Assembly (NCBI RefSeq): GCF_003387075.1
Contig: NZ_QUMQ01000001.1
Location: 2,356,001 to 2,420,000, forward strand
From: Asanoa ferruginea
Lineage (GTDB): Bacteria; Actinomycetota; Actinomycetes; Mycobacteriales; Micromonosporaceae
Reading direction: 5' to 3'
DNA: 64,000 bases
Shown: piece by piece, positions 52,405 through 60,319 of the stretch
Layout: each line of letters begins with the position of its first letter
How positions within the stretch are numbered: position 1 is the first letter of the stretch
Notes under the pieces: model-generated
Told to the model about the DNA's origin: nothing
The model's input: the letters and a program-made list of their open reading frames with translations, nothing else
Databases searched by the model: none
Translations under genes and position numbers: made by a program

Positions 52405-53943
52405 GTGACCCAGGTCGGCGAGGGCCAGGAGGCCGACGAGGCCACACCTCCCGTGCTGACTGTCGGGGCACCGCATGTCGGTGAGGTGCTCGCGGACCGC
52501 TACGAGCTGGCCGAGCACATCAACGACGACGCCGCGGGCCGGCAGGTCTGGCAGGGCATCGACGTGGTGCTGCGGCGGCCGGTCGCGGTCGTCCTGCGCT
52601 ACCCCGGCGGCGACTCCGCGCAGGAGATGCTCCAGGCGGCGGTGACCGCCAGCCGGGTGATCCACCCCAACCTCGCGGGCGTCTACGACGCCATCGACGA
52701 AGACGGCCGCGCCTATGTGGTGCGCGAGTGGATCGACGGCGAGGCGCTCCGCGAACTCGTGGTCGACGAGCCGCTCGACGCCGAGCGCGCCACCTCGATC
52801 GCCCACTCCGTGGCGAGCGCCGTGGCCGCCGTGCACGCGACCGGCATGGTGCACGGCAACGTCCACCCCGGCACGGTGATGGTCGGCGCCGACGGCCGGG
52901 TCGTGCTGGCCGACGCCCGCGCGACCGACGGCGACACCCCCGACACCGACGTCCGGGCGATCGGCGGCATCCTCTACTTCGCGCTGACCGGCCACTGGCC
53001 GCACGCCGAGGTCGGCCCGTCGTCGCTGCCCGACGCCGTCCGCGACGGCTCCGGCGCGATCGCCGCACCGCGGATGGTGCGCGCCGGCGTGCCCGCCTAC
53101 CTCGACGACCTGACCATGGACCTGCTCGACGACCGGCTGGCGCTGCCGTCGGCCGACGTGCTGGCCGCCGAGCTCGACCGGCTCGACGTGGCCGCCGACG
53201 AGCCGTTCATCGTCGACGCCGGGCCGCTGCGGTTCTCGGCCGTCGAAGAGGGCCTGCCCGAGCAGCCCCCGGCCACCCGGCGCAAGCTCGTGCTGGGCGT
53301 GGCCAGCCTGCTGGTCATCGCCACCGTCGGCCTGTTGCTGGGCATCAGCGTGCTGGCCGACCGCGGTGACGACTCGTCCGGCGACGCCGCGCCCGGTCCC
53401 GGCGTCGCCGCCACCGGCACCGCCGCGCCGAGCGGAGACGCCAACGAGCCGGCCGCGCCGAAGGCGGTCCCGCTCACCCGCGACCAGGTCCGCATCGTCG
53501 ACCCCGACGGCGACCGCACCGAGCTGGCCGACGCCGCGCTGATGGTCGACGGCAAGCGCGACACCGCGTGGGAGAGCGACACCTACAAGAACCTGCCGTT
53601 CGGCGACAAGTCCGGGATGGGCGTGCTGATCAAGCTCGCCGAGCCCACCGACGTCAGCTCGGTGCAGGTCAACCTGTCCGCCACCGGCGCCTCGGCCACG
53701 CTGTTCAGCGGCCAGGGCGACACCGGCAGCACCCGCGCCGGCGACCAGAAGGTCCTCAAGGACTACAAGACCCGCATCGGCGAGCCCCTCGAAAACCACG
53801 AGGCGACCACGCTGACGTTCCAGGGCTTCCCGCCCGACCAGAAGAATCAATACCTGCTGATCTGGTTCACCAAGCTGCCGAGCACCTCCGACGGCCGGTT
53901 GCGACTCGAGATCCAGGAGATCACGGTCCAGGCACGGGGCTGA
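52405..53943 (+). CDS. MurJ-associated pseudokinase with extracytoplasmic domain
   Basis: About 512 aa from GTG 52405, chosen for AAGGAGG 4 nt upstream; ATG 52372 would add 11 residues. Residues about 24-260 are a kinase fold (ADRYELAEHINDDAAGRQVW). The VAIK lysine is lost (VAVVLR), the catalytic HRD is HGN (VHGNVHPGTVMVGADG) and DFG is ADA, so it is a pseudokinase. Residues about 292-315 form a membrane helix (VLGVASLLVIATVGLLLGIS). The rest is a jelly-roll, discoidin-like sugar-binding domain (ALMVDGKRDTAWESDTYKNL, KLAEPTDVSSVQVNL). This is the C-terminal half of mycobacterial MviN (Rv3910), which recruits FhaA, as a stand-alone protein 321 bp after murJ. Confidence 0.9.
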   Translation: MTQVGEGQEADEATPPVLTVGAPHVGEVLADRYELAEHINDDAAGRQVWQGIDVVLRRPVAVVLRYPGGDSAQEMLQAAVTASRVIHPNLAGVYDAIDEDGRAYVVREWIDGEALRELVVDEPLDAERATSIAHSVASAVAAVHATGMVHGNVHPGTVMVGADGRVVLADARATDGDTPDTDVRAIGGILYFALTGHWPHAEVGPSSLPDAVRDGSGAIAAPRMVRAGVPAYLDDLTMDLLDDRLALPSADVLAAELDRLDVAADEPFIVDAGPLRFSAVEEGLPEQPPATRRKLVLGVASLLVIATVGLLLGISVLADRGDDSSGDAAPGPGVAATGTAAPSGDANEPAAPKAVPLTRDQVRIVDPDGDRTELADAALMVDGKRDTAWESDTYKNLPFGDKSGMGVLIKLAEPTDVSSVQVNLSATGASATLFSGQGDTGSTRAGDQKVLKDYKTRIGEPLENHEATTLTFQGFPPDQKNQYLLIWFTKLPSTSDGRLRLEIQEITVQARG

Positions 53944-53986
53944 TCGTCACCCGCGCGGGATAGCGCCGCGACGATAGGGTGCAGCC

Positions 53987-54682
53987 GTGACCGCCGGCCG
54001 GCGCGACCTAGAGCACCTCGACGCGCCAGACGACGAGGCGCTGCTGCGCGCCCATGTCGACGGCGATCCGCTGGCCTTCACCGAGCTCTTCCACCGCCAC
54101 CGCGATCGACTGTGGGCGGTCGCGCTGCGCACCCTCGGCGACCGGGAAGACGCGGCCGACGCGCTCCAGGAGGCGCTGCTCTCGGCGCACCGGGCGGCGC
54201 CCCGCTTCCGTGGCGACTCGGCGGTCACCACCTGGCTGCACCGGATCGTCGTCAACGCCTGCCTCGACCGCATCCGCCGGCGCCAGGCGCACCCCACCGT
54301 GCCGCTGCCCGACGGCACCAACGATCCTGACCGGCCCACCGGCGTCGAGCCGGCCGCACCGGTCACCGACCACGACACCGCGCTGGTGGTCCGGCAGGCG
54401 CTGGCCAGGCTGCCCGAAGACCAACGGGCCGCGCTGCTGCTGGTCGACGTGCAGGGCTACCCGGTCGCCGAGGCCGCGGTGCTGCTCGGCGTCGCCGAGG
54501 GCACCGTCAAGAGCCGGTGCTCGCGGGGCCGGGCACGATTGGCGATGCTGCTCGGGCACCTGCGACCGCGTGACAGCGGCGCCGGGGTGCCGTCCGCCAC
54601 GGCACGGAACCGGCCGACCGGCGGCGACGTCCGATCAGTGTCGGGCCGTCCGGTGCCCGACAACGCCGGGGAGGGGGAGTGA
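53987..54682 (+). CDS. sigM: ECF RNA polymerase sigma factor SigM
   Basis: A 231-aa protein from GTG 53987 (VTAGRRDLEHLDAPDDEALL). Region 2 has ELFHRHRDRLWAVALRTLGD, REDAADALQEALLSAHRAAP, GDSAVTTWLHRIVVNACLDR; region 4 has LARLPEDQRAALLLVDVQGY and the HTH AEAAVLLGVAEGTVKSRCSR. A Pro/Gly/Arg tail follows. The position between the MurJ partner and trxB matches mycobacterial sigM. The anti-sigma gene starts at the stop codon (TGATG), a usual coupled arrangement. It probably controls envelope or redox stress genes. Confidence 0.93.
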   Translation: MTAGRRDLEHLDAPDDEALLRAHVDGDPLAFTELFHRHRDRLWAVALRTLGDREDAADALQEALLSAHRAAPRFRGDSAVTTWLHRIVVNACLDRIRRRQAHPTVPLPDGTNDPDRPTGVEPAAPVTDHDTALVVRQALARLPEDQRAALLLVDVQGYPVAEAAVLLGVAEGTVKSRCSRGRARLAMLLGHLRPRDSGAGVPSATARNRPTGGDVRSVSGRPVPDNAGEGE

Positions 54683-55611
54683 TGAGCGAGCCTGTGGCGG
54701 TCGATTTCGACCTGCTGGCCGACTATGTCGGCGGCGCGCTCGCCGGCACCCCCGACGAGGCCCGGGTGGCGACGCTGGTCGACGCCGATCCGGCCTGGGC
54801 CGCCGAACACGACTCGCTGGTCGCCGCGCTCGCGGCGACCGCCGACGACCTGGCTCTCCTCACCGACCAGACCGCGGAGCCGATGCCCGACGAGGTGGTC
54901 GCCCGGCTGGTGGCCGCGTTGCCCTCCGCCCATCCCGTGCCGGCTCAGCGCGCCGAGCCGGCGACCGGGCCGGCCCGCGACAACCGGGCGCCGCGCGCGT
55001 CGCGACCCGCGGCGCGCCCACTGGGTCGGGCCCGGCAGCGGTCGCGCTGGCTGATCGTGGCGGCGCCGGTGCTCGTCGCGCTGGCGGTCGCGGTGCTCGG
55101 CGGCCTATGGATCAACGGCTCGATGACCGGCCTCGACAGCACGACGGCGAGCGACGCCGGCGGCGAGGCGGCGGTGGCCCAGGCGCCGGCCGCCGGCGAT
55201 GCGGCAGCCATCCCGCGCGCCATGAGTGGGCGTGACTACGACGCCCCGGGCGTGACCGGGGGTTTCCTTCGGGCCTCGCGATCGGCGGTCAGCCTCCCGC
55301 CGCTGCCCCAGGCCACGGCCGGAGACGTGACCAAGTCGACCGAGAAGACGCCGGCCACGTTCAGCAGCATGGAAGGGCCGCTGGCCCGGCTCAACGCTGC
55401 CGCGGCCCTCCAGGTCTGCGTCGACGCGATCGCGGCCGCGCACGGCCAGGGGCCGATCACGGTGGAGCTGGCCGACTACGCGGCCTTTGACGGGCGGCCG
55501 GCCGTCGTGGTGTTCTTCACGGACGGTGCCGGGGCCCGCTGGGGCTGGGCGGTTGGTCCCGATTGCGGACTGGCCGGCACAGACGAGCTGTTCCGCGCCC
55601 GAGTAGGGTGA
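54682..55611 (+). CDS. Transmembrane anti-sigma factor (SigM partner)
   Basis: A 309-aa protein from ATG 54682, sharing one base with the sigM stop. Residues 1-80 are an acidic helical cytoplasmic domain (DLLADYVGGALAGTPDEARV, TADDLALLTDQTAEPMPDEV) able to clamp the sigma factor, and the HxxxCxxC zinc motif of ZAS anti-sigmas is missing. Residues 123-145 form the single membrane helix (WLIVAAPVLVALAVAVLGGL). The external domain contains ARLNAAAALQVCVDAIAAAH and ends ...WGWAVGPDCGLAGTDELFRA, with two Cys. It occupies the Rv3912 (RsmA) position. Confidence 0.85.
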   Translation: MSEPVAVDFDLLADYVGGALAGTPDEARVATLVDADPAWAAEHDSLVAALAATADDLALLTDQTAEPMPDEVVARLVAALPSAHPVPAQRAEPATGPARDNRAPRASRPAARPLGRARQRSRWLIVAAPVLVALAVAVLGGLWINGSMTGLDSTTASDAGGEAAVAQAPAAGDAAAIPRAMSGRDYDAPGVTGGFLRASRSAVSLPPLPQATAGDVTKSTEKTPATFSSMEGPLARLNAAAALQVCVDAIAAAHGQGPITVELADYAAFDGRPAVVVFFTDGAGARWGWAVGPDCGLAGTDELFRARVG

Positions 55612-55662
55612 CACGCACAGCGGAGGACAGATCGGACGCGCGGCGTGAGGTTGTCCACGCAC

Positions 55663-55690
55663 GGGAATCCGCGGCTCGTACCATGACGTT
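55663..55690 (+). promoter_or_regulatory. Candidate ECF-type promoter of trxB
   Basis: GGGAAT (55663-55668) and CGTT (55687-55690) are 18 nt apart, 40 nt before the trxB GTG. This resembles the GGGAAT...GTT promoters recognised by oxidative-stress ECF sigma factors (SigR/SigH type), which drive trxBA in other actinobacteria. The spacing is at the edge of what is known. Confidence 0.5.
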
Positions 55691-55729
55691 CTGCCTGGTG
55701 CGAGCAACGCATATCTTCGGGAGACGGCA

Positions 55730-56683
55730 GTGGACGACGTCCGCAACTTGATCATCATCGGCTCCGGCCCGGCCGGCTACACGGCCGCGGTCTACGCCGC
55801 TCGCGCCAACCTGAACCCCCTGGTGATCGAGGGTGTGCAGTCGGGTGGCGCGCTGATGACCACCACAGAGGTGGAAAACTTCCCCGGCTTCCCCGACGGC
55901 ATCCTGGGCCCCGAGCTGATGGACGCCATGCGCAAGCAGGCTGAGCGGTTCGGCGCCGAGTTCCTGACCGATGACGTGACCCGGGTCGAGCTCGTCGACA
56001 GCGGCCAGCTCGGTTCCGGCGTGACCCAGGCGGTCTACGTCGGCGAGACGGTCTACCGCGCCAAGGCGGTCATCCTGGCCACCGGCTCGGCCTGGCGCCC
56101 GCTCAACGTGCCCGGCGAGCAGGAATACCTCGGCCACGGCGTCTCGTCGTGTGCCACCTGTGACGGCTTCTTCTTCCGCGGCCAGGACATCGTGGTCGTC
56201 GGCGGCGGCGACTCCGCGATGGAGGAGGCGAGCTTCCTCACCCGCTTCGCCGCCAGCGTGACGATCATCCACCGCCGCGACTCGTTCCGGGCCAGCAAGA
56301 TCATGGCGGAGCGGGCGCTGACCAACCCGAAGATCAAGGTCGAGTGGAACTCGATCGTCACCGAGGTGCTCGGTGAAGACGGCAAGGTCACTGGCGTGAA
56401 GGTGCACAACGTCCACCACAACCAGGTCAAGGAGCTCAAGGTCGCCGGCGTCTTCGTGGCGATCGGCCACGACCCGCGCAGCGAGATGTTCCGCGGCCAG
56501 GTCGACATGGACGACAACGGCTACGTGAAGGTGGCCGCGCCGACGACGCACACCAGCCTCCCGGGTGTGTTCGCCGCCGGCGACCTGGTCGACCACACCT
56601 ACCGGCAGGCGATCACCGCCGCCGGCACCGGCACGTCGGCAGCGCTCGACGCCGAGCGGTTCATCGCCGCGCTCGAGGTCTGA
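55730..56683 (+). CDS. trxB: Thioredoxin-disulfide reductase
   Basis: A 317-aa flavoenzyme from GTG 55730 ([20 protein letters not shown]). It has the FAD-binding [18 protein letters not shown], the redox pair CATC (Cys141, Cys144 in [11 protein letters not shown]), the NADPH-binding [16 protein letters not shown] and [12 protein letters not shown], and the C-terminal [20 protein letters not shown]. It reduces TrxA (next gene) with NADPH. The catalytic and cofactor motifs are intact. It lies downstream of sigM and its anti-sigma and carries its own likely ECF promoter. Confidence 0.96.
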   Translation: MDDVRNLIIIGSGPAGYTAAVYAARANLNPLVIEGVQSGGALMTTTEVENFPGFPDGILGPELMDAMRKQAERFGAEFLTDDVTRVELVDSGQLGSGVTQAVYVGETVYRAKAVILATGSAWRPLNVPGEQEYLGHGVSSCATCDGFFFRGQDIVVVGGGDSAMEEASFLTRFAASVTIIHRRDSFRASKIMAERALTNPKIKVEWNSIVTEVLGEDGKVTGVKVHNVHHNQVKELKVAGVFVAIGHDPRSEMFRGQVDMDDNGYVKVAAPTTHTSLPGVFAAGDLVDHTYRQAITAAGTGTSAALDAERFIAALEV

Positions 56684-56782
56684 TCTTCGACTGGGCGTGA
56701 GTCCGGACACGACATGCCGCCGGGCGTACCCGGAAACTACATACTCGATTCAGCATTCGTTGGCCCGGAGGAGGGTTTTCAA

Positions 56783-57106
56783 GTGGGAACAACCAAATCG
56801 GTGACGGACGCCAACTTCGTCAACGATGTCCTGCAGGCGGATACACCCGTGCTCGTCGACTTCTGGGCCGAGTGGTGCGCGCCTTGCCGCAAGGTTGAGC
56901 CACTCCTCGAGGAGATCGCCAACGAGATGGGCGACAAGGTCCGCATCGTCAAGCTCAACATCGACGAGAACCCGGAGACCGCCCGCGCCTACCGCGTGAT
57001 GTCGGTCCCCACCTTGACGGTCTTCAAGGGCGGCGAGCCGGTGCAGTCGGTCGCCGGCGCCCGCCCCAAGGGTGACCTGGTCAAACTCATCGAGTCCGCG
57101 TTCTGA
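56783..57106 (+). CDS. trxA: Thioredoxin
   Basis: A 107-aa protein from GTG 56783 (VGTTKSVTDANFVNDVLQAD), GGAGGAGG at 56767-56774. The active site is WCAPC (Cys32, Cys35), a variant of the usual WCGPC, in PVLVDFWAEWCAPCRKVEPL; the cis-Pro loop MSVPTLTVFKGGEPVQSV is conserved. It is 99 bp after trxB and most likely co-transcribed. A terminator follows. It reduces protein disulfides in the cytoplasm. Confidence 0.96.
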   Translation: MGTTKSVTDANFVNDVLQADTPVLVDFWAEWCAPCRKVEPLLEEIANEMGDKVRIVKLNIDENPETARAYRVMSVPTLTVFKGGEPVQSVAGARPKGDLVKLIESAF

Positions 57107-57117
57107 TCCACGTTCAG

Positions 57118-57153
57118 CGACGGCCCCCGCACCCACTGGCTGCGGGGGCGTCG
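57118..57153. terminator. Hairpin terminator after trxA
   Basis: GCCCCCGCA (57123-57131) pairs with TGCGGGGGC (57141-57149), extended by flanking CGACG/CGTCG (one unpaired base each side possible). It lies between trxA and cwlM. Confidence 0.75.
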
Positions 57154-57237
57154 TCGTCTCGTGATCCTTCCGGCCCCGGCCAGGCAGCCACGATAGGCTC
57201 CGGGAGCGCGGCTCGTGTCACCCGGAGGAGGTAGTCC

Positions 57238-58422
57238 GTGCGTGTTGTCCGACGTGGAGACCGTGGTCCCGCGGTTACCGAGATCCGTGGCATCCTCGTC
57301 GGCCTCGGGTTGATTCCGGGCGCACACGCCACCTCGCCGGGCGAGGAGTTCGAGTCCACCGACTTCGACGAGGCGACCGAGCGGGCGGTGCGCACGTTCC
57401 AGCAGAGCCGCGGCCTCAGCGTCGACGGAGCGGTCGGTGCGGAGACCTGGCGGGCGCTGGTCGCGGCCCGCTGGCGGCTCGGCTCGCGCACCCTCTACCA
57501 GGCCATCCCCGAGCCGCTCATCGGCGAAGACGTCCGAACCCTGCAAGAACGACTGCTCGAGATGGGGTACGACGTCGGGCGCGCAGACAGTGTCTACGGC
57601 GCGCGTACAGCCCGGGCGGTCGCCCAGTTCCAGCGCGAGGTCGGGCTGGCACCCGACGGCGCCTGCGGCCCCCAGACGATGCACGCCCTGCGCCGCTTGG
57701 GCCGCAAGGTCATCGGCGGGCGTCCCCAGTGGCTGCGCGAGTCCGATGCCTTCCGGCACTCCGGCCCCAACCTGGTCGGCAAGACGGTCATCGTCGACCC
57801 CGGCCACGGCGGCCCCGACCCGGGCGTCGTGGTGCCCGAGGGCGCGCTGCGCTGGACCGAGGCCGAACTCGCCTACGACATGGCCGCCCGGCTGGAAGGC
57901 CGACTGGCCGCGGCCGGCATGCGCGTGCACCTGACCCGGGGCCCGGCCCCGACCGCCGAACTGACCGACCTGGAGCGGGCCCAACTGGCCAACGACCTCG
58001 GCGGCGACCTGTTCATCTCGCTGCACATCGACGGGCACGCCAACCCGGAGGCCGACGGGGTGGCGACCTACCACTACGGCACCAACCACGGCGCCGCGTC
58101 GACGGTCGGCGAGCGGCTGGCCGGGCTGGTGCAGCGCGAGATCGTCGTCCGGACCGGCTTGCGCAACTGCCAGACCCACGCGAAGACGTGGGAGCTGCTG
58201 CGCCTGACCAAGATGCCCGCGGTCCGGGTGGAGGTCGGCTACCTGACCTCGCCGGGTGATCGGGCGAAGCTCGTTGATCCGCGCTTCCGCGACCAGGTGG
58301 TCGAGGCGGTCGTGGCGGCCGTGCAGCGGATGTACTACCCGATCGACCAGGACGTGCCGACCGGCTCGATCGACGTGCGCGAACTACGCGCCGCGATCGC
58401 CGCCGCAACTGCGCCCGCCTGA
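57238..58422 (+). CDS. cwlM: CwlM-type N-acetylmuramoyl-L-alanine amidase homologue
   Basis: A 394-aa protein from GTG 57238, AGGAGGT just upstream. Two peptidoglycan-binding domains (about residues 5-75, with RTFQQSRGLSVDGAVGAETW; about 95-155, with AQFQREVGLAPDGACGPQTM) precede an Amidase_3 domain (about 180-370): VIVDPGHGGPDPG (His190), TEAELAYD (Glu208/210), FISLHIDGHAN (His263) and VRVEVGYLTSPGDRAKL. Zinc ligands look intact. There is no signal peptide, so it is probably cytoplasmic; mycobacterial CwlM is a cytoplasmic activator of MurA controlled by PknB, and the same role is likely here. It sits in the conserved trxB-trxA-cwlM order. Confidence 0.92.
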   Translation: MRVVRRGDRGPAVTEIRGILVGLGLIPGAHATSPGEEFESTDFDEATERAVRTFQQSRGLSVDGAVGAETWRALVAARWRLGSRTLYQAIPEPLIGEDVRTLQERLLEMGYDVGRADSVYGARTARAVAQFQREVGLAPDGACGPQTMHALRRLGRKVIGGRPQWLRESDAFRHSGPNLVGKTVIVDPGHGGPDPGVVVPEGALRWTEAELAYDMAARLEGRLAAAGMRVHLTRGPAPTAELTDLERAQLANDLGGDLFISLHIDGHANPEADGVATYHYGTNHGAASTVGERLAGLVQREIVVRTGLRNCQTHAKTWELLRLTKMPAVRVEVGYLTSPGDRAKLVDPRFRDQVVEAVVAAVQRMYYPIDQDVPTGSIDVRELRAAIAAATAPA

Positions 58423-58581
58423 CCTCTCACGTCCCTCGTTTAGCGTCTGCGGCCCCACGGTCGGATCGTTGCGCGGGCCGGTCGCGTCCAGGCCGGCGCC
58501 ACGGCCGTGACTGGGTCGCCGCCTCCGGTGCGCGCTGTCAGTCGCATCGCGGCCGGGCCGGCGCCAGACCGGCCCGAACCG

Positions 58582-58960
58582 GGAGCGCTGCGCCTGTTAC
58601 ACGCCGCCGGGCCCGGCCGACCCGGACCGTCCGCAGGGCCCGAGTCCGCGGCCCAAACGGGGAGCGCTGCGACTGTTCCACGCCGCCGGCCCGGGCCGAC
58701 TCGGACCAAGTCCGCACGGCCTGAGCCCGGCCCACACCGGGAGCGCTGCGCCTGTTGCACGCCGCCGGGCCCGGCCGACCCCGACCAAGTCCGCAGCGCC
58801 CGAGTCCGCAGCCCCAAACCGGCAGCGCTGCGACTGTTCCACGCCGCCGGCCCCGGCCGACCCCGACCAAGCCCGCATGGCTGCGCCTGTTCCACGCCGC
58901 CGGCCCCGGCCGACCCCGACCAAGTCCGCACGGCCCGAGCCCGCACGGTCCGAACCGCAG
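58582..58960. repeat. Non-coding tandem repeat, five units of about 80 bp
   Basis: Units begin near 58582, 58661, 58740, 58822 and about 58875 (lengths about 79, 79, 82, 53 and 86). Each has GAGCGCTGCG(C/A)CTGTT, then CACGCCGCCGG, then GACCAAGTCCGCA and CCCGAG(T/C)CCG. Unit 4 is truncated. The unit length is not a multiple of 3 and no frame is kept, so it is not a coding repeat. Confidence 0.8.
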
Positions 58961-59301
58961 GCGCCGTCACCGTCGCACGCTGTCTGCCCCCTGCGAGGCT
59001 GGACCGGGGCGACGCGGCCCGAACCGTGGTCCCCCCACCCGGGCGACCCGCCGCCGTCATCGCTGACCGCCTGCGGGGCTGCACGGATGCCGTGTCGTTG
59101 CCCGCTTTGACGGTTCCGCTTCGTGGACGCGGCCCTGCCCGCCGACTTGTCCCGCCGATACCGCGCCGGGACGACCCCGCAGGTCAGCGGTGATTCGACC
59201 GGCGAACGGGCAGAGGTCGATCAGCGCCGTTGCGGTTCGGTGGATCTAGCGGCTGGTTGCCGCGGCGATGTGGCTATCGGGCTGGCTGTTTGGTTGTGTG
59301 G

Positions 59302-59377
59302 CGCGGACCTGGCAGCGACGCGTCAGCGAGCGGTCCCCGGCGGGAGCGACGGTCGTGCCCCCGGCGGACCCGGGACC
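59302..59377 (-). repeat. Dispersed intergenic repeat, copy 3 (inverted)
   Basis: The reverse complement starts GGTCCCGGGTCCGCCGGGGG and ends CTGCCAGGTCCGCG. It aligns along its whole 76 bp with copy 2 (15983-16057), including the core GGGGCACGACCGTCGCTCCC. It lies 20 bp beyond the GNAT gene stop, between convergent genes, as at the other locus. Confidence 0.8.
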
Positions 59378-59396
59378 GATTTTTGATCTTTGGTTG

Positions 59397-60053
59397 TCAG
59401 CTGTTGCTGGTTCGGGTCGCTGGGCGGACCGGCCGCAGGATGCTTTCCGGGCTCATGGAGCCGAGGAGCTTTTCCAGGGCATATTCGACGTCGGATTTCC
59501 ACGAGAGCGCGGTGCGCAGCTCGAGGCGGAGGCGCGGGTAGCGCGGATGCGGGCGGACCGTCTTGAAGCCGACGGAGAGGAAGAAATCGGCCGGGGCCAG
59601 GCAGCCGGGCTCGTCGGGGGCGTCGCCGAACTTTGCGTCGCCGAATGCCTCGATCGCCTTTATGCCGCGTTTGACGAGGTCGCGGGCCACGCCCTGGACG
59701 AGCATGCGGCCCAGGCCGCCGCCGGCGAAGGCGGTGACCACGTGGGCGTTCATCAGGAGGGCGGCGTCGGCGGAGACCGGCGAGGTCGGGAACGCCATCG
59801 AGCGCGGGACATAAGCCGGCGGGGCGAACAGGACGAAGCCGGCCGGCATGCCGTCTACGTAGATCAGCTTGCCGCAGGAGCCCCATTCCAGGAGGGTCTG
59901 CGAGACCCAGGCCTCCTTTTCCAGGCCGGGGTCGCCGGCGGCACAGGCGCGCTCGGCGGAGACCGGGTCGAGCTCCCAGTAGACGCATTGCCGGCATGGG
60001 CGCGGCAGGTCTTCCAGGGTGTCGAGCGTGAGACTGACCAGGCGACGTGACAT
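59397..60053 (-). CDS. GNAT-like acetyltransferase (Rv3916c position)
   Basis: A 218-aa protein. The N-terminus has a conserved CRQCVYWELDPV motif followed by GLEKEAWVSQTLLEWGSCGK. The GNAT core is KLIYVDGMPAGFVLFAPPAY, LLMNAHVVTAFAGGGLGRML (acetyl-CoA loop), VARDLVKRGIKAIEAFGD, then PADFFLSVGFKTVRPHPRYP and a helical end. This family lies between cwlM and parB/parA in actinobacteria, so a link to cell-wall or chromosome segregation genes is positional only. The substrate is unknown. Confidence 0.85.
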   Translation of the reverse strand: MSRRLVSLTLDTLEDLPRPCRQCVYWELDPVSAERACAAGDPGLEKEAWVSQTLLEWGSCGKLIYVDGMPAGFVLFAPPAYVPRSMAFPTSPVSADAALLMNAHVVTAFAGGGLGRMLVQGVARDLVKRGIKAIEAFGDAKFGDAPDEPGCLAPADFFLSVGFKTVRPHPRYPRLRLELRTALSWKSDVEYALEKLLGSMSPESILRPVRPATRTSNS

Positions 60054-60319
60054 TGCGGAACCTCGAAAACCGCTCGGTTGCCTAATTCACGGTTATCGGA
60101 GCACGGTGGAAGTCGCGTGCTGCCCGCCTGCCCCAACCAGCGATCGTACGCCGGAACCGTGCAGGACGGGAGAGGTCGGACATCGCGGGTCGTGGCGCTG
60201 ACCTGGCGGGGGACCCCGGATTCCGCGATATGGACTGCCCGCAGGTAACCCGAAGGTGCCTTGAGGGCGCGCGGTCTACCATCAACCAACCAGCGCAGAG
60301 CCCGAAGGCGAGGTAGGGC

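Larger units (their letters stand above)
58423..59396. other. 974-bp repeat-rich region, no gene called
   Basis: The spacer between convergent cwlM and the GNAT gene. Open frames exist on both strands (58507-59193 plus, 58440-59084 minus), but they are Arg/Pro/Ala/Gly products of a tandem DNA repeat and have no domain or good start signal. It holds the about 80-bp tandem repeat (58582-58960) and, near its right end, copy 3 of the dispersed repeat. Confidence 0.6.

Noticed and set aside
58507-59193. 228-aa plus-strand frame (and 58440-59084 minus) in the tandem repeat
   Set aside because: The about 80-bp units shift frame from copy to copy; the translation is low complexity without domain or start signals.
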